NCBI GenBank assembly: GCA_951217055.1
Contig: OX578286.1
Coordinates: 29,332,720-29,396,719 of the forward strand
From: Gerris lacustris
Lineage: Eukaryota > Arthropoda > Insecta > Hemiptera > Gerridae
DNA length: 64,000 bases
Direction: 5' to 3'
Shown here piece by piece: positions 1-13,074 of this stretch. How positions within the stretch are numbered: position 1 is the stretch's first letter; every line of letters begins with the position of its first letter. The notes under the pieces are model-generated. The model worked only from the letters and a program-made list of their open reading frames with translations. It ran no database searches and was not told where the DNA came from. The position numbers were made by a program, and so were the translations under genes.

Positions 1-1440
1 AATTAATCTTGGGCTATATGCGGGTGAACCATCAAAACTTCATAATATCAGATAAGTATTTTTGAGGATATAGGTTTAAACAAATGAATGTTTGTGCGCA
101 TATTGAAAAGAAACAAATGAGCGAAGAAGATTGAAACTTATTTGGGACCAACAATGGGATAATTATGACCTACAATCCTAAATTTTATTAAAATCGTACG
201 AGTTGTTTTTAAGATATGTTGGTTCGTAAAAATTAAGCGACAAACCAACAAAAAGACCGTCAGACAGACACGGAACCAAAAATATTCCCTGATCTTGGGA
301 TTTTAGAAATCGCAGACCTAAAATTTTTTTGTTCTTCAGTACGATCACTTTCCTTCCATTACCTTCGGTAGGTAAGCTCGGAAGCAAAATTATAAAGAAT
401 ACTTTTTTCGAAAAAGTAAGAAGTCGAAATTTTAGAAAATTATTCTTTTTGGGTGCTGGAAACATTTTGAAAAAAAAGTAAGAATATAAATATTCCTTTA
501 AGACCAATCGGGAGATTTTATGACGAGTATCTTTTCATCGAAAATTGATTTTGTATGCCATTACACGTAGCACACGTTGATATTGACAAGCCTATCCGGG
601 GACACACTTTATATACCTACTACGCACTTAAGGCAGTAAAATAAAAACCAAACGTTTATCAATATTTAGATAAGGCTAGAGGGGTAGGAGTTCATTGATA
701 GGCTATACTTAAGAAATGTTTTTTTATAAACTTTTTCCCTATTTTTTAGTTACAGTTTTCGCTTTGTACTCTTCACATCAGTATACAATTAATATCACTG
801 TTCGTTTTCTTTTTTTTACTTGTTTTACGTTTATTAATATATAAATATATATATTAAGTGTTTGTGTTTATTAAATTTGTAGAATTTTAAATAAATTCGT
901 AAATAAGCTTAATTTTTTTTTTAGATTAATTAACGTATCATAATATAAAATTTAATAATTTAGATTATATTAAATCTTTTTTTGTTTCTTTTCCTCCTTT
1001 AATTAGTGTATTTGTTATTTTATTGTTTATTCAAAATATTATTTATACATTATATTATACGAGCCCATTATATTATTAAGCCCATGGCAAAGGGCTTAAT
1101 TATATATTTAGAAACAAAAAGTAAAATTAAGGAAATTAATTTAGTTTTCTATTCAGATAATAGGTCCTACTGTTCTCTATTTAACCTATTGTGCCCATTA
1201 ATTGTCCTTCTATTGTTCTTTTATTCTTCTTCACAAATTTTAAAATGAAAGAGAATATATTTCTTTGAATATTATTATTAAATAAATAATTATCATAACA
1301 TTTTATTTAAACGTAGGATTTACACTTTGTTGTCTTTCACTTTCGAATGTTTCTGAAGAATTAGAACAATATTTGTACAGTTCTCCTGAAGGTAAAAAGT
1401 AAAGGTAAAAGTCAAAATTAAATAAAAGTCAAAATAATAA
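1..1440. other. Gene-free AT-rich stretch with a dispersed-repeat copy at its left end
   Basis: No host gene is visible. Bases 1-385 are a minus-strand copy of a dispersed repeat whose core is CTTCCGAGCTTACCGAAGG followed by a GGAAGC motif. The same core recurs near 9965, 17655, 30724, 33408 and 50762, and is amplified at 32069-32880. The rest (about 600-1440) is low-complexity AT-rich sequence. The short open frames here have no recognisable domain. Confidence 0.55.
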
Positions 1441-1904
1441 TTACAAAATAAAAAGAACTTTTCATATACTACTTTTCAATTTTCTGCCATAAATCATAAA
1501 TTTGAAACCCGTCAAAATGAAGATTGTAAATATGGGATATATGTCAAAACAAATGAAATATCTTTCAGATTTGTTCCGAACTAACTTTCTATACAGCAAA
1601 ATTTGCTGAAAACGAATTAAATTCTGCTAAAAGATGGGTAAAAGCATTAAAATAATGCATTGTCATCGTGTTCTGAGCAATACTTAAAGTTTCAAATGTC
1701 TAGCTACTCGGGAAGTTAGTTAAAAATCGATTGCAAGGTTTGTACTGGACAAACAAACAAACAAGAAAGCAAGCTAATAAAAACGTAGTAAAATTAAATT
1801 CAATTAAAAATAAAATAAAAGTTCTCTAAGCTATAATATGGAAGTCTCTATAAAGATCAGATCCTGTCAATCCTTAGAGATCGTCCAAAATTGTAAGCGA
1901 TCTC

Positions 1905-2500
1905 TGTATCCTTTATAGGTCCTTGGTTCCCATGAGGTAGTAATAGATCATTTGTAGGTCCATAGAGTTCCTATGAAGACAGTAAGAGATCCTTTATAGG
2001 TCCTTAGAGTTCCAATGAGATAGTAAGAGATTCTTTATAGGTCCTTATTCCTATGAGATAGTAAGAAATCTGCAAGACGCTCTTGTTCTTACCCTGTTTC
2101 CCAGAGATACAGTTTGAGGCTCTTTAAACTCTTACAGCTCCTTTATAGGTCCTTATTCCTATGAGATAGTAAGAGACCCTTTATAGGATGTTAGAGTTCC
2201 ACTGAGGTAGTAAGAGATCCTTTATAGGATGTTAGAATTCCACTGAGATAGTAAGAGATCCTTATAGGATGTTAGAGCTCCACTGAGGTAGTAAGAGATC
2301 CTTTATAGGATGTTAGAATTCCACTGAGATAGTAAGAGATCATTTATAGGTCCTTATTCCTATGAGATAGCCAGAGATCCTTTATAGGATGTTAGAGTTC
2401 CACTGAGATAGTAAAAGATCATTTATAGGTCCTTATTCCTATGAGATAGTAAGAGATCCTTTATAAGTCTTTAGAGTTCCTAAGAAATAGTAAGAGTAAG
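1905..2500. repeat. Degenerate minisatellite (about 45-60 bp units)
   Basis: A block reading roughly 'agagatcctttataggtcc' plus a 'ttcctatgagatagtaag' half recurs about a dozen times with variable spacing and small deletions. It lies in the left half of the foldback element, just before the LINE relic. Confidence 0.7.
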
Positions 2501-2529
2501 AGTATATATACATAAAGAGTGAGATAGTA

Positions 2530-3051
2530 GTTTTTTTTTTTTTTTTTTTTTGTGTTGGCATTAGCTTTTCAACTATACAGCCATACAAGTATTAATGTTT
2601 TTTATTTGCTCGTTTTCCTATTAATTTAAATTTTTATTTGTTCACTATTTAGAAAATTGTATATTTCACGAAACACAAGGATATTATTGCTTTGAAGAAT
2701 GCTTTTATAAAGAACTGGTTGTTTTATTTTATCTGAGATGCTATGGAGCAATCTCTCCCTACTATCTCTGTACTTTATACACTTCATAATTAAATGCTCT
2801 AGATCTCCGACTTAATTACCTCTTCTGTCACACATATCTGAGGAGCTTCTTCCGATCATCTTCAGGTACTTGGGGCAGATTCCGTGGTTGCATCTTAGTC
2901 TATTTATCACGCTCACCAAGTTCTTTCCTTTTACCTCTGCGAACCATGTTTTGAATCTCAGGGTGGGCTCTATTCTTCTATAATTCCGTGTTCTGTTATC
3001 ACCTTTAAGATAGTAGTTATAGTTTTCTTTACAGTACATCTTATTGCATTA
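2530..3051 (-). pseudogene. 5'-truncated non-LTR retrotransposon (LINE) relic, C-terminal end of the ORF
   Basis: On the minus strand, bases 3039 down to 2626 encode the C-terminal tail typical of jockey/I-like LINE reverse transcriptase proteins. The segment INRLRCNHGICPKYL is followed by a Cys/His-like stretch (CDRRGN), then DLEHLIMKC and KYRDSRERLL. One in-frame stop at 2812-2814 breaks the frame between CDRRGN and VGDLEHL, and the natural-looking end is the stop at 2626-2628. A run of about 23 T at 2530-2552 is the poly(A) tail read on the other strand. The 9-mer agatagtag sits both just before the tail (about 2521) and at 3007, and may be the target duplication. If so, the insertion is 2530-3006. 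The copy is dead. Confidence 0.7.
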
Positions 3052-3916
3052 CAATTTTCTAGTATGAAGGATCATTGAAGCATGAAGAAAAAAAAAATCA
3101 AGTGATGCTATCATTTCTTATTTTTTATTTTATTTCATTTTTTTTACATAGGAGTCTACATACAATGATTGTATTATTAAAACCTAGTACCTAATGCAAT
3201 AATTATTTCTACTTAGAGTTAAATAAAATTAAAATGCATTATGCATGTATTATGCAAGATTTATATTATGCAAATTATGTTTTATTTCTAAATGTAAAAT
3301 AATATCATTCTTTATGGATGAAGTCATTAATACATGTGTGAGCGTAATGTAATCTATATATATAATCATTTTCTTTTTTTCATTATTTATTCATATATAT
3401 TATCAAGTACATATATGTCATATTGCATTAAAAAATTTAAGAGTGGGGATCAAAGCACTGTATTAAGTTTCATTAAAACGATTAGTTTTAACCGTACTAC
3501 CGTGGTAGCAACGTTTAGCTAAAGTTCGATTAATTTATTTAGTTTTATTTATAGCGTTGTGGTTTCTGCTTTACACAAAAATTAATAGGCTAATCTGCAG
3601 TTATCAATACAGTCGAGAATCCCTTGGCAGCACAATTTCGCTTGATTTATAAACTTAAAAGATTACATCCCTTTGTCAAACAGATTACAGTCCCTTGTTC
3701 AAGATTTATACATTTGAAAATTTATATCTATATAATTAATAAATTTTAGAGATGATATCCCTTTGTCTAAATAGTACATTCGAGTGAGGCCCCCCTATTT
3801 TCTAACCTCTTCTCCTAAGGTGGCTTGATAACTGCAATTTTATCACATTTACATTTATAATTTCATATTTTACGATTTTGGTAGTATTCATACTACGGAA
3901 CGATTAAATTTTAATT

Positions 3917-4050
3917 TAAATCAAATTATAATTATTATTAACTACGGGCAACAGACAGAGAAAAATAGACTCCAGCGTGGGGATCCCCACGCTGGAGTCT
4001 ATTTTTATCTGTCTGTTTCCCGTAGTTAATAATAATTATAATTTGATTTA
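3917..4050. repeat. Near-perfect palindrome at the foldback centre
   Basis: About 65 bases on each side of 3982/3983 are mirror complements with only a few mismatches. The centre reads GTGGGGATCCCCAC, flanked by GACTCCAGC/GCTGGAGTC and CTACGGGCAAC/TTTCCCGTAG. No spacer is present. Confidence 0.9.
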
Positions 4051-5388
4051 AATTTACATTTATATTAAAACTGAAGAATATATAGAAAAAGGGATATCAA
4101 CTCTCTTATGAACAAATCATACATATTATGCATATAATTTCTCAAATGTTTAAATCATACAAACGTACTGTTTGACAAAGGAATATTATCTCTCAAGTGT
4201 ATAAATTAAGTAAAGTTGTGCCGCCAAGCGATTCTCGACCGTATCATCTCCTTCAGTTCAGCCTTATATTTAAATAGTTATAGATTTCAAGTTATATTTA
4301 TATAGGGAACTTCTTTAGATTGTTCCTCTTATAAAAAAAAACAACAACAGAAGGGAGTAACAGTGTAAAGAAGGTGTACGGAATGTTCTTCATTAGACTG
4401 TTACACCCATTATAAAAAACAGAAGTGTGATATTCCTTTGTCCTAATAAAGTACATTGGATTAAACATCCCATTGTCTTAATTGTTATTTTGTCATAGAC
4501 ATTTATATTCGAAAACACGTAGAGGTGTAACAATCTAAAGAAGTACGATTTCTTTATAATGTTATGGTTTTTGCTTTACACTAATATTATATTTATATAG
4601 TTATACCTTTAAAGTTATATTAATAGGTATGTAGTTAACTTAAATATATTCATTATAACAGTTATAATGTATTTGTATTATCGTCATATTCATAGTTATA
4701 AAGTTATTGTTTTAGAGTAATATAGTTATTGTTTAACTGAGATATTTATATTTAAACAGTTATGGCTTGACAGTTGCATTTATTAATTTATTTATTCATT
4801 AATTTACTGTAATATTTACTATAAAATTTTTATAACTACGTTTTTATTAGCTTGCTTTCTTGTTTGTTTGTTTGTTTGTCCAGTACAAATCTTACAATCG
4901 ATTTCTAACTAACTTCCTTAATAGCTAGACATTTGAAACTTTTAGCATAGCTCAGAACACGATTACAATGCATTATTTTAATACTTTTAGCCATCTTTCA
5001 GCAGAATTTAATTGGTTTTCAGCAAATTTTGCTGTATGGAAAGTTAGTTCGGAAAAAATCCGCAAGTTATTTTACTTGTTTTGACATATCCCATATTTAA
5101 GATCTTCATTTTGACGGGTTTCGTATTTTTGATTTATGACAGAAAATTTAAAAACGTAGTATATAAAAAGTTCTTTTTATCTTGTAATTATTACTCCAGT
5201 AAAGAATCTAGAAAAGTTTCTTGCATGTCAGAAACATTATCAATTATTTGTAGCGTTCAGTCCATGAATTGAACGGCTCATTCTTTAGATTGTTACTACT
5301 AAAGTTATATAGAATAAACAAGTTGTTGCACTGTCTAGGTTTGACGTTTCAAATCTCGGGTCGAAAAAAAGTCACGCATTTTTATCCC

Positions 5389-5440
5389 CTAGAGTGCAGG
5401 CCAAACAGTAAACTCCCATACTGTTTGGCCTGCACTCTAG
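5389..5440. repeat. Perfect 22-bp hairpin with 8-base loop
   Basis: Arms 5389-5410 and 5419-5440 are exact reverse complements (ctagagtgcaggcc.../...ggcctgcactctag). It lies just right of the large foldback element. It is probably the core of a small foldback element, since the flanks are also loosely complementary. Confidence 0.85.
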
Positions 5441-5775
5441 CGGATATTTTTACCCACGAATCCTAATGTTATGACTGGGTCTCGTTCTTTTCTCTTGCTT
5501 TTGTATGTTTTCTTTCATTTCTAAAATTACGTCAATTTATTGAGAATTGTTTAAGAAAAGGATTAATATGAAGACTTGCTATGTTCCTTTTTGTAAAAGT
5601 GGTTTTAGGCCAAAAAAAATGAAGACAATGATTATCCCTTGCTATAAAAATATAAATGGCTATAATTATTTATATATTATTTCTTTGACTAAATATAACT
5701 ATTAGGATAAAAGGATGTTTAGTCCAATGTACTTTGGGACAAAGGAATATTACACTTGTGTTTTTATAAGGGGAG

Positions 5776-6440
5776 TAACAGTCTAAAGAAGAACATTCCG
5801 TACATCTTTTTACTTTCTCATATAAAGAGAAAGTATAGTGATGGCGCGAAAATTCGATTTTGATGGATTTACACGTGTTGAGGTCCCCTGAGTCCAAAAA
5901 AGTGGGTTTTAAAACATGTCTGTCCGTCGTCTGTGGTCTCTCGTCTGTGGTCTGTCTGTGTAGACGCCTAGACCCTAAACTACTGGGCCGATTTTGACGA
6001 ATTTGGGCATACATGTTCAGAAAAATCATACCCCGAGGCGAAATCGAGAAATGAATTTTCGCTCAAAATTTGGGGCAACCCCCCAAAAACTCTGAAAAAA
6101 CGTAGAAAAAAAAAATTTCTCGAAAACGGTTCCGACGATTTTGATTAAAAAATTCTAAAATGTAATCCATTTAAATACGGACCCAACGATATAAGCAGTT
6201 TTCCCGGGAAAAATCTAGTTCCTGAGAAAATAGCTTAAAACGTGGACGGAGATATCCCGGGTTCGATTCCCCGCCCTGGAAAAGTTATTTTTATGGTAAA
6301 TTTTGATATAATTTTCAATAATAATTTAACGTACTTACAAAAACTAATAAATGGAAAACATTGGCTAAGTAATTATGAACTTGTATATGAGAAAGGTTGT
6401 CTGAGTTGTCTCGGACCGATTTTTTATAAATGGAGTTACT
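5776..6440 (+). mobile_element. Dispersed repeat with a tRNA-like B-box
   Basis: This block runs from 'catataaagagaaagta' (about 5818), past a 'GGGTTCGATTCCC' B-box-like motif at 6258, to 'gagttgtctcggaccgat' at about 6420. The same succession is found in reverse order at 43583-44190. Fragments of its right end recur at 11755-11990 and 57655-57780. The B-box hints at RNA polymerase III ancestry, but no A-box was identified. The open frames inside have no recognisable domain. Confidence 0.55.
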
Positions 6441-7499
6441 GACTGAAGAAGAACATTCCGTAGACCTTCTTTAGCTTGTAACTCCCTTCTGTTTCTTTTT
6501 TAAGAGGAATAACAGTCTAAAGAAGTTCCAATCGAACAATCGTTGTTATCTACGAAATATCTGACTCTGTTTACAACCTTTACCCCTTATATAATCGAGA
6601 AGTGTCCCGACGAGTCACCTTGAAATAATTTTTTATGCCAATCTAATTCTGCCACATTTATTCCAATAAAAATAAATTTTCGTTTTGTTTTGTAGGTCTT
6701 TTAATAGATAAAATAACTTATCTAAATTAATTTACTTTATCTTCTAAATATAAAATTAAGCCCGTTGCCACGGGTCTAAGGGTTCGTATAGTTATAATTG
6801 TTTAATTATTATGTATTTGGTAATTCTGTCATAGTCATAGATAGCTAGTTTATTGCAACAGTTAGCCAGGTTTATAGATATTGTTAACTAGTTTTATAGA
6901 TATAATTAATTCTATTTAGCCATTCTTCGACATTTAATTTCACAGTTAAGCTGGCTATTTTGAAAGCTATTTTTATAAATAGTATTTTTTTCTTTTTAGA
7001 AATACTGTTTGCAAAATATCAATAGTTGCAAATTTTATCAACTATCAAATTTACCTCCTATGATCATGACCATTTGAAGGCACTATTTCTTTATAAAGAC
7101 TTACAAATGTCTTGGAATATTTAGTTTTTTGTGTCCAATATAATTTATTTATGTCCATTTTTTTTTCTCCATTATAACATTATAAATTCTATAATAATTT
7201 TTTTTTTTTTTTCCTTTACATACATTTTATTATTGTTATTTAAATATTAGCTTAAGTGTAAAATTCAAATTTTAGTGACAATTTAAAAGTTAAAGTACAC
7301 TTTTTTTGTGATTGAAAATATTAGTGTTAATTTTATTCAGAATAATTTTAATTCACATGAGTGACTATTAACAAATACAACCTGAGAAGGCCATAAGAAG
7401 ATTTCAATGGAAATGAACCAAGAATTGGGGTAAGCCAAATTTTATCATATATTTATTAATTAATTCTATTTTTCTATCTTTTTCTCTTGCAATAGTTTT

Positions 7500-8252
7500 T
7501 AATTACGATCTCTCGCTCACTCTCCCTCCCTATCCCTCACTAACCGAATCGGTAGTCTCTCCATCCCTCTGTCTCTCCCTCTCTCTCTCCCTCTTTCTCA
7601 CTATTCCCTATTCTCTTTCCCTCTTTCTAACTCTTTCACTCTCTCTCCCTCTCTCTCTCCCTCCCCCCTCTCACCAATCCTCTGTTTCACCCTTTCTTTC
7701 TGTACCTCTCTCTCTCTCTCTCTCACTCTCTCTCTCTCTAACTCTTTCACTCTCTCTCTCTCACCATCCCTCTGTTTCACTCTCTCTCTCTCACCATCCC
7801 TCTGTTTCACTCTCTCTCTCTCTCACCATCCCTCTGTTTCACTCTCTCTCTCTCACCATCCCTCTGTTTCACTCTCTCTCTCTCACCATCCCTCTGTTTC
7901 ACTCTCTCTCTAACTCTTTCACTCTACCTCCCTCTCTCTCCCTCTCACACTCTCACTCTCCCTCTCTCTCACTTCCTCTCTCTCTCACTCTTTCTCTCTC
8001 TCCCTCCCTCTCTCTCACCCTACCTCACTCTCTCTCCCTACCTCACTCTCTCTCCCTCTTACTCTCCCTCCCTCTCTTTCATTCCTCTCACTATTTCTTC
8101 TTCTCACTGTCTCTCCTTCCCTCGCTCTCTCCATCCCTCTGTCTCTCTTTATACCCGCGACCTCTCTTCTTTTCTCCCTCTTTCTGTCTCTCACCCTCTC
8201 TCACACACCCCCTCTCACTCTCTCTATCTCCCTCTTCCTCTTCCTCTCCAAA
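7500..8252. repeat. Pyrimidine-rich microsatellite/minisatellite
   Basis: A 750-base plus-strand polypyrimidine tract built of CTCT and CCCT runs. In the middle, at about 7745-7905, a unit of about 27-30 bases (ctctctcaccatccctctg with tttcact) repeats some five times. The minus-strand open frame through it is arginine/glutamate-rich repeat translation, not a gene. Confidence 0.9.
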
Positions 8253-9150
<898 letters not shown>

Positions 9151-9964
9151 GACTGAACAAAATTTAAATTTAGAAAAGCACTAAATATTTGCTTTGCATA
9201 ATTATATTTAATTTATGGTTCTTTTAAAAAAAAAAAAAAAAAAAAAACTGAAAGGTAAGAATGCAGTAAATTCAAATCATTAGACATCTGTTAAATATAG
9301 AAATGCAATTAATTATTTTAAAGGGGGGGGGGGACATAAAGATTCAATTGACATAAGAAGGTTAAATTTAATTACACAGAGATATGATAATGTTTTTACA
9401 ATACAATGTTTAAATGTTAGAACAGATTATGTAAACACAACTGTCTACATAATATGATTACTGCGTTCAAAACTTTCTACATCGAAACAATAGTTAGTTA
9501 CATTTTATGCATCTAAGCTAATTTGTAAGCAAATGTAATATTGCAAAAATAATTTGAAAAATAACAGTTTTTTTTTAATTGTTTTTTTATGATACGGCTA
9601 TTTTTTTTTTTTGTTTTGAGAACATATCTTAAAAAACTAATTTGAGATGGAGCCATTTGACATGTAAGTTACTTATTTTTAACTTGATGGTCTAATTAAA
9701 GTTTTAAATTTGTCTGTCTGGATTCAAATTTTGTGACTGATTTTGTACCTACTTTTATCGAACTTATTTTCTTAAAAATTAACATATATATGAATTTCGA
9801 GTAATATTATCATATTTTGTCAATTTTATGTATATCAATTGTTTAATGTATCGATACGTCACTTCATCAAGACACATAATTTGTACAAAAACTTAAATTT
9901 TTTTTTACTTTTATGATAAAATTAAGTAAAAAATCTTTAAAAATAGTTTTGCTTTAAAGTTTTT

Positions 9965-10080
9965 ACCAATGGTAGGTAACGGAAGCTTTGTAATCGTTCC
10001 GAAGAACGAAAAAATGTTATGAAAAATATTATCATAAATTCCAAGACAGAAATCACTTTTCAGACATCAAGGTCATAATT
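9965..10080 (+). repeat. Dispersed-repeat fragment (CTTCCGAGC/GGTAACGGAAGC family)
   Basis: Contains 'ggtaggtaacggaagc', 'cgttccgaagaacgaaaaa', 'ttccaagacagaaatc' and 'tcagacatca' in the same order as the copy at 50762-50880. It is degraded at its left end. Confidence 0.65.
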
Positions 10081-10161
10081 GGCCCATCTAATTTTCATCC
10101 ATATGCGACCATTTGTTTCACTTCCACATACGCACAAGCATACATATATTTACCCCTATGG

Positions 10162-11130
10162 GGAGCCAGGGTAGCCGAGCGTCTTAAGGCGCTCGCTCAG
10201 CTATCACTAAGTCGAGGCAACTCGAGGTCGTGGGTTCGATCCCGTGCCATGATACTCTGAATTGCATCAATGAATCGGAGACGGTGCAGGGCGAGGAACA
10301 CCCTTTATGGGGACTCTTCCCCCACTCTTTCATGTGGGTCCGATTCACGTCATGATGGTGCAATTTGTATCTATGGTTCGAGGACAGAGCAGGACGAGGG
10401 ACCCCCTTTATGGGGACTCTTCCCCCACTCTTTCATGTGGGTCCGATCCACGTCATGATGGTGCAATTTGTATCTATGGTTCGAGGACAGAGCAGGACGA
10501 GGGACCCCCTTTATGGGGACTCTTCTCCCACTCTTTCATGTGGGTCCGATCCACGTCATGATGATGTAATTTGTATCTATGGTTCGAGGACAGAGCAGGA
10601 CGAGGGACCCCCTTTATGGGGACTCTTCTCCCACTCTTTCATGTGGGTCCGATCCACGTCATGATGGTGCAATTTGTATCTATGGTTCGAGGACAGAGCA
10701 GGACGAGGGACCCCCTTTATGGGGACTCTTCTCCCACTCTTTCATGTGGGTCCGATCCACGTCATGATGGTGCAATTTGTATCTATGGTTCGAGGACAGA
10801 GCAGGACGAGGGACCCCCTTTATGGGGACTCTTCTCCCACTCTTTCATGTGGGTCCGATCCACGTCATGATGATGTAATTTGTATCTATGGTTCGAGGAC
10901 AGAGCAGGACGAGGGACCCCCTTTATGGGGACTCTTCTCCCACTCTTTCATGTGGGTCCGATCCACGTCATGATGATGTAATTTGTATCTATGGTTCGAG
11001 GACGGAGCTGGGCGAGGGACACCCTTTATGGGGACTCTTCCCCCAGGCTTTGACGCTTACTAATGACCACACCATACTCGCTTCGGCGGTACAATGTACA
11101 AATGTATGATGTGTGAAGTAGCTGGAACTC
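10162..11130 (+). mobile_element. tRNA-Leu-like SINE containing an internal tandem array
   Basis: The head at about 10162-10252 looks like a class II (Leu/Ser-type) tRNA. It has an A-box-like TAGCCGAGCGTCTTAAGGCGC, a long variable arm and a B-box GGTTCGATCCC near 10232. The tail at about 11060-11130 (cttcggcggtacaatgt, tgtgaagtagctg) matches another copy of the same family at about 43030-43095, where tail follows head closely. The head and tail therefore belong to one SINE, and the 103-bp array between them is an internal expansion. Exact ends and target duplication were not resolved. It is not a functional tRNA gene: the aminoacyl stem is not maintained. Confidence 0.7.
10267..11045 (+). repeat. 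103-bp tandem array inside the SINE
   Basis: The motif ctatggttcgagg recurs at 10371, 10474, 10577, 10680, 10783, 10886 and 10989, exactly 103 bases apart, with a diverged first and last unit. Since 103 is not a multiple of 3 and the unit lacks stops in several frames, the array produces overlapping repetitive open frames of 62-99 codons. These do not indicate a protein. Confidence 0.95.
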
Positions 11131-13059
11131 TCTTAGCTAGATATAATTTATTAATTTTTCAATTGTATTATTTGTTATGATCATAAACTTAAATTTTATC
11201 GATATTGGTTTAGTGGTTGAAGCTTTTCAAGAATCTGCATAGATCACGAACGTAGAGACAGGCTTTTTTTTTTTTTGACTCATAAAAACATCATACATGC
11301 AATACACGCTATAAACTTTTATAAAGAATTTTACAAAACATCTAAATTCAACATGCAAAACAAAGTAGTAATCTACCATACAATATTATTAGATTCTTTT
11401 ATATGGTGTATTTAAATATCTCAATATATGGTTACTGTTTTCTACTGATGTCTGTTTACATGATTTTCTTGAGTTGGTATTTGAAAAAACATCTGAATAC
11501 AGTTCTTACTTCTTTAAAAAAACAGCTGATTTTGACACGTGATAATTATATTGACTGTGAAAGAAGGTTATGTTTGTACGGTTGATGAGTCAAGTTACTC
11601 AGGAGAGAAACATAAAACTGCGCATGCTCTAATATGATCTCTATACAGTCAGGGACTACTAAGCATCACGTAGGTTTATCATTGAAGGGAGCTTAATGCA
11701 ATAAATATTTAAAATTATATTCATGTTTCCTGGGATTTAGGACCGAGATTATATGGGAAAGTTGGTCTGAGTTTCTCGGACCGATTTCTTTATATCTAAC
11801 TAAACTATTGAAAATAAGAAAAAAAAGTTATTTCTTTTCTAAGGTCTATAGGGTATAAATAAAGTATTCCACCTTGCTTTTATATGCAATATTTCACCTC
11901 CTCTTGAGGCATTTTCAGGCCTAAAAGAAGTTAGTCTGAGTTGTCTCGGACCGATTTTTTTATATCGAACTAGACTATTGAAAATAAGAAAAAAATTGTA
12001 AAATTTTTAAACTTTGAGTGTCCGCCATTTTGGATCGGAAGTAGATAGAAAGCTCGGGTTTGCGGCAATAGTTTACTTTTCTTGGAATGTATCACTTTAT
12101 GGGCGTTCCAATTTAAAATTTCAAAGTTGAATGCAATATGGTGGAACAAATGATTACCCACTAAAAAAGTAGCTTTTTATAAATAATAAAGATACCCGCA
12201 AACCGGAACTTAATATCTCAATTATAACCGGAGATATTAAGCCGTTTCCGAACTTTTGGATCATCCTGTATAAACGATACCTATGTAAGAATGTAAAAAT
12301 AATGCTTCCACCGATTCCTTTTTTATGTATATATATTTTTTTATCACCTTTCGAATTTCACATTTTATTTCTTAATAGGAAATTAAACTTTATTACGTAA
12401 ACATACGCAATTTCGAACAATTAAACACCTGATAAAATAAATAATTGTAAATGTTATAATTTACATAAAAAAAAAAAGAAAAGACGAAAACATTGTATTT
12501 AGTGATAACACTTTTATAACTAAATACATTATAATTATTAAACTGATAACACTTGATTTTAATAATTTATTCTCTTCCTTTTATAGATAATTTATGTGAC
12601 ATTATTTTAATTTTAATGTCTTTGTTGAAATAAAAAATTTAAAAAAAAAAATGGGACATGTTCGATAAAAAAACAAAAACATTTCCTTATCAATACTGTC
12701 ACCCCACGAGAGACTAGTTATTTTTTTAAACATTGTATCGTATTTAACGTAATCATACTAATTAGGTGTTAGTGGGTAACGAGTTCATTGAATTGCGTTT
12801 GTAAATGAACTTAAATTTTTACGCATTTGGCATTTTTAATAGTTTATTTTATTTTCGATAATTTATATTCTTCCATAGCTAATTAAGAAGTAACAAACTT
12901 GCGTGTATAGTGATAACACCTATATAATTTGTTGCTTAATTAGTGTTTCATATAGAGCTACCTCGCATCTTATCACAAACTTAATTGGTGTTATGCTTTT
13001 ACAACTGATTAATTCTAATTCATTTAATTGTTTATCCTCTTTTTTCTAAAATCTATCAA
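11131..13059. other. Gene-free stretch with repeat fragments
   Basis: Contains two fragments of the 'gagt(t)tctcggaccgat' repeat (about 11760-11800 and 11935-11990). It also holds an element end near 12245-12275 reading 'cttttggatcatcctgtata', resembling the CAGGGTG(A/G)(T/A)CCAAAAG ends seen at 57941 and 58987. The remainder is AT-rich with no gene seen. Confidence 0.45.
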
Positions 13060-13074
13060 AATGACATACACAAT

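Larger units (their letters stand above)
1440..5190. mobile_element. Large foldback element with long inverted arms
   Basis: Sequence at about 1445-1800 reappears in inverted orientation at about 4838-5180. The arms are roughly 330 bases and imperfect; both include the run of GTTTGTTTGTTTG, the 'CCAGTACAAA' block and the 'TTTTGACGGGTTTC' block. A second inverted pair lies inside (about 3605-3982 against 3983-4250), centred on a near-perfect palindrome at 3982/3983. The left half is longer than the right by about 1.3 kb, which is roughly the length of the tandem repeat plus LINE relic lying there. This suggests one giant foldback transposon enlarged by later insertions. No transposase is seen. 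Confidence 0.55.

Noticed and set aside
7601..7810. Arg/Glu-rich 69-codon frame
   Set aside because: It is a polypyrimidine repeat read on the other strand.
10162..10252. Functional tRNA-Leu gene
   Set aside because: Promoter boxes are present but the acceptor stem and anticodon arm do not hold together, and the sequence continues into a repeat body; SINE head preferred.
10270..11109. Series of overlapping 62-99-codon frames
   Set aside because: They are the 103-bp SINE-internal array read in three frames; the unit is not a multiple of three.
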